From CAZUZD01 sp964624465 (lineage in GTDB: Bacteria > Planctomycetota > Planctomycetia > Isosphaerales > Isosphaeraceae): a stretch of DNA of 5,742 nt. The position numbers were made by a program, and so were the translations under genes. Each line of letters opens with the position of its first letter. Within the stretch, counting starts at the first letter, position 1. Below are positions 4,326 to 5,742 of the stretch, piece after piece. Location of the stretch: contig CAZUZD010000371.1 in NCBI GenBank assembly GCA_964624465.1, forward strand, positions 1 to 5,742. Direction: 5' to 3'. The notes under the pieces were generated by a model. It ran no database searches, was not told the DNA's origin, and saw only the letters and a list, made by a program, of their open reading frames with translations.

Positions 4326-5742
4326 CTAGCGGTCGGGCCGGCGGGTGAAGGGGGCGAGCAGGCGATCGGCGGCCTGGCGGGCGAATTCCTTGACGAACTC
4401 GGCGCGACGGTGCAGGTCGAACTGGCGGACGAGCGCGGCCTGGAGGCCGCCGTCGCCCCAGCTCTGGCCGTGCTCGAAGTAGTCGATCGTGGCCAGGCCG
4501 GTCAGGTGCGTGAGGTACGCCGTCGCCGTCGCCTGGATCGCCCCGCCGGCGGCGAAGCCGACGACGCTCGACTTGAACACGCCGGCCACCAGCGACGTCG
4601 CCGCCTCGACCATCCCGAGCCGCACCACCGTCTGCGCGAGCTGGGTGCCGAGCATCCGCGCGTGGCCGGGCGTCTCGACCACGTCGTAGACGGCGGCGAT
4701 CTCCTGCACCATCTGGTACTGCACCGCGCCGGCGGCGAGCAGGTCGACGGCGGGCAGGGGGTTGGCGAAGACGGTGCCGGCGGTGATCCACTGGTACTTC
4801 TCGACCACCGCCCGCGCCCGGGTCCGGCGCTCCGCGGCCTGCTGCTCACGGGCCTCGGCGTCGACCAGGCCGGCGCGGTGGAGCAGGTTGCGGGCGCGGA
4901 GCAGGGCGCCCTCGCGCACCAGGACGTCGGCCATCCGCACCCGGAGCGCATCGAGGTCGGGCGGCTCGGGCTCGAACTCCGTCGTGGTCGTGCCGTCGGG
5001 GTGCTGCACCCGCACGGCCACCGGCCGGGGCGCGGCGGCCGCGGCCACGACGTCCTCGGGCGGCACGATCGCCGCCAGCCGCTCGCGGAGCCGGTCGAGG
5101 ATCGCCCGGGCGTCGGCCTCGGGGAACCGATCGACCTTGTTCAGGACCACGATCGCCCGCTTGCCCAGCCGCGCCAGGGCGGCCAGTGGCTCGAACTCGG
5201 AGCGGGTCAGGTCGTGGTCGACGACCATGAGCAGCAGGTCGGCGCGGCCGGCCAGGGCGCGGGCCTCCGCCTCGCGGTCGGGGCCGCCGGCGCCGATGTC
5301 GGAGAGGCCGGGGGTGTCGGTCAGGACCAGGCGGCCGTCGGGCCCGTCGAGCGTGAAGTCGAAGCCCATGCCGGCGCGGGTGGTGCCCATCGTCGGGCCG
5401 ACGGCGCCGGCCGGCCGGCCCAGCAGCGCGTTGATCAGCGACGTCTTGCCGGCCGAGCCCGTGCCGAAGACGACCACCCGCGCGGTCTGCTGCTGACGGT
5501 CGGCCTCCAGCGCGGCCAGCTCGCCCTCCAGCCGCTGGCGGGTGGCCGGATCGGCGACCGCGGCGACGACCGTGGCGGCCTGGTCGGCCTGCGCGCGGGC
5601 CGCGGCCAGCACCGTCTCGGGCGACGGCGCCTCGGGGTCGGCCCCGGCCGCGCCGGGATCGCGCCGCCAGAGCCAGAGGGTCGCGTGAATCGCCAGGCCG
5701 GCCGCGGCCAGGCCGGCGGCCAGCAGCAGGGAGCCGACCAGC
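4326..5742 (-). CDS. GTPase with N-terminal membrane helix, paralogue of the neighbouring GTPase (5' partial)
   Basis: The frame stays open to the window edge, so the start lies outside; 471 residues are visible. Counting from the first complete codon (5741), residues 1-25 form a hydrophobic, Ala/Leu-rich segment ending in WLWRR, a likely membrane helix with its positive side inward. A Pro/Ala/Glu linker (about 28-43) and a helical, Gln/Ala/Glu-rich stretch (44-85) follow, then the G domain: P-loop GTGSAGKT at 93-100, switch I around MGTTRAG, G3 DTPG at 142-145, G4 NKVD at 201-204 and an AAAAAP G5-like segment. The connector PDGTTTTE matches the paralogue. The C-terminal third has DUF697-like hydrophobic segments (ANPLPAVDLLAAGAVQYQ and VAGVFKSSVVGFAAGGAIQ) and a GQSWGDGG motif. 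A GTG at 5612-5610 could be taken as a start, but it would cut off the membrane helix and no good ribosome site precedes it. The TAG stop is at 4328-4326. The protein probably sits on the inner membrane with the G domain in the cytoplasm; its cellular role is unknown. Confidence 0.88.
   Translation of the reverse strand, partial: LVGSLLLAAGLAAAGLAIHATLWLWRRDPGAAGADPEAPSPETVLAAARAQADQAATVVAAVADPATRQRLEGELAALEADRQQQTARVVVFGTGSAGKTSLINALLGRPAGAVGPTMGTTRAGMGFDFTLDGPDGRLVLTDTPGLSDIGAGGPDREAEARALAGRADLLLMVVDHDLTRSEFEPLAALARLGKRAIVVLNKVDRFPEADARAILDRLRERLAAIVPPEDVVAAAAAPRPVAVRVQHPDGTTTTEFEPEPPDLDALRVRMADVLVREGALLRARNLLHRAGLVDAEAREQQAAERRTRARAVVEKYQWITAGTVFANPLPAVDLLAAGAVQYQMVQEIAAVYDVVETPGHARMLGTQLAQTVVRLGMVEAATSLVAGVFKSSVVGFAAGGAIQATATAYLTHLTGLATIDYFEHGQSWGDGGLQAALVRQFDLHRRAEFVKEFARQAADRLLAPFTRRPDR

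Noticed and set aside
3703..4791. Minus-strand open frame of 362 codons across the junction of the two GTPases
   Set aside because: It is in a different frame from both GTPases and would require the GTPase motifs to be coincidental; its translation is almost entirely Arg, Pro, Gly and Ala.

Overview
The window is very G+C-rich, with dense coding on both strands and G/C-dominated third codon positions. It holds the end of a membrane protein, a secreted esterase, a sugar-cluster-like methyltransferase, and a pair of membrane-linked GTPases of a type I recall from cyanobacteria and planctomycetes. Together these suggest a bacterial chromosome, most plausibly a high-GC planctomycete of the Isosphaeraceae kind. 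That assignment is inference from composition and recalled protein resemblance, not from a marker gene. I see no rRNA, tRNA, CRISPR array, insertion sequence or phage gene.

Left part (1-1385). The plus strand opens with the last 79 residues of a polytopic membrane protein, possibly a membrane glycosyltransferase. Its end overlaps, tail to tail by 31 bp, a minus-strand gene for an exported alpha/beta-hydrolase of the LpqC / polyhydroxybutyrate-depolymerase type (339 aa). The esterase is divergent from a plus-strand methyltransferase. The 156 bp between their starts include a local A+T-rich stretch, the best place for promoters in this window.

Middle (1386-2412). A 334-aa class I SAM-dependent methyltransferase has a canonical N-terminal Rossmann half and a long C-terminal half of unassigned role. 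It ends 22 bp from the convergent end of the next minus-strand gene, where a GC-rich hairpin can be drawn.

Right part (2413-5742) is one minus-strand gene set, read right to left: a GTPase with an N-terminal membrane helix (its start lies outside the window), a paralogous GTPase with a C-terminal DUF697-like hydrophobic domain, and a small single-pass membrane protein whose ATG overlaps the second GTPase's stop codon (ATGA). The two GTPases share a Pro-Asp-Gly-Thr-Thr-Thr-Thr-Glu connector after the G domain and a G-x-x-W-G-x-x-G motif near the C-terminus, so they arose by duplication. They may work as an interacting pair at the membrane. This three-gene unit is the most interesting part of the window. 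A perfect 7-bp stem-loop lies between the two GTPase genes.
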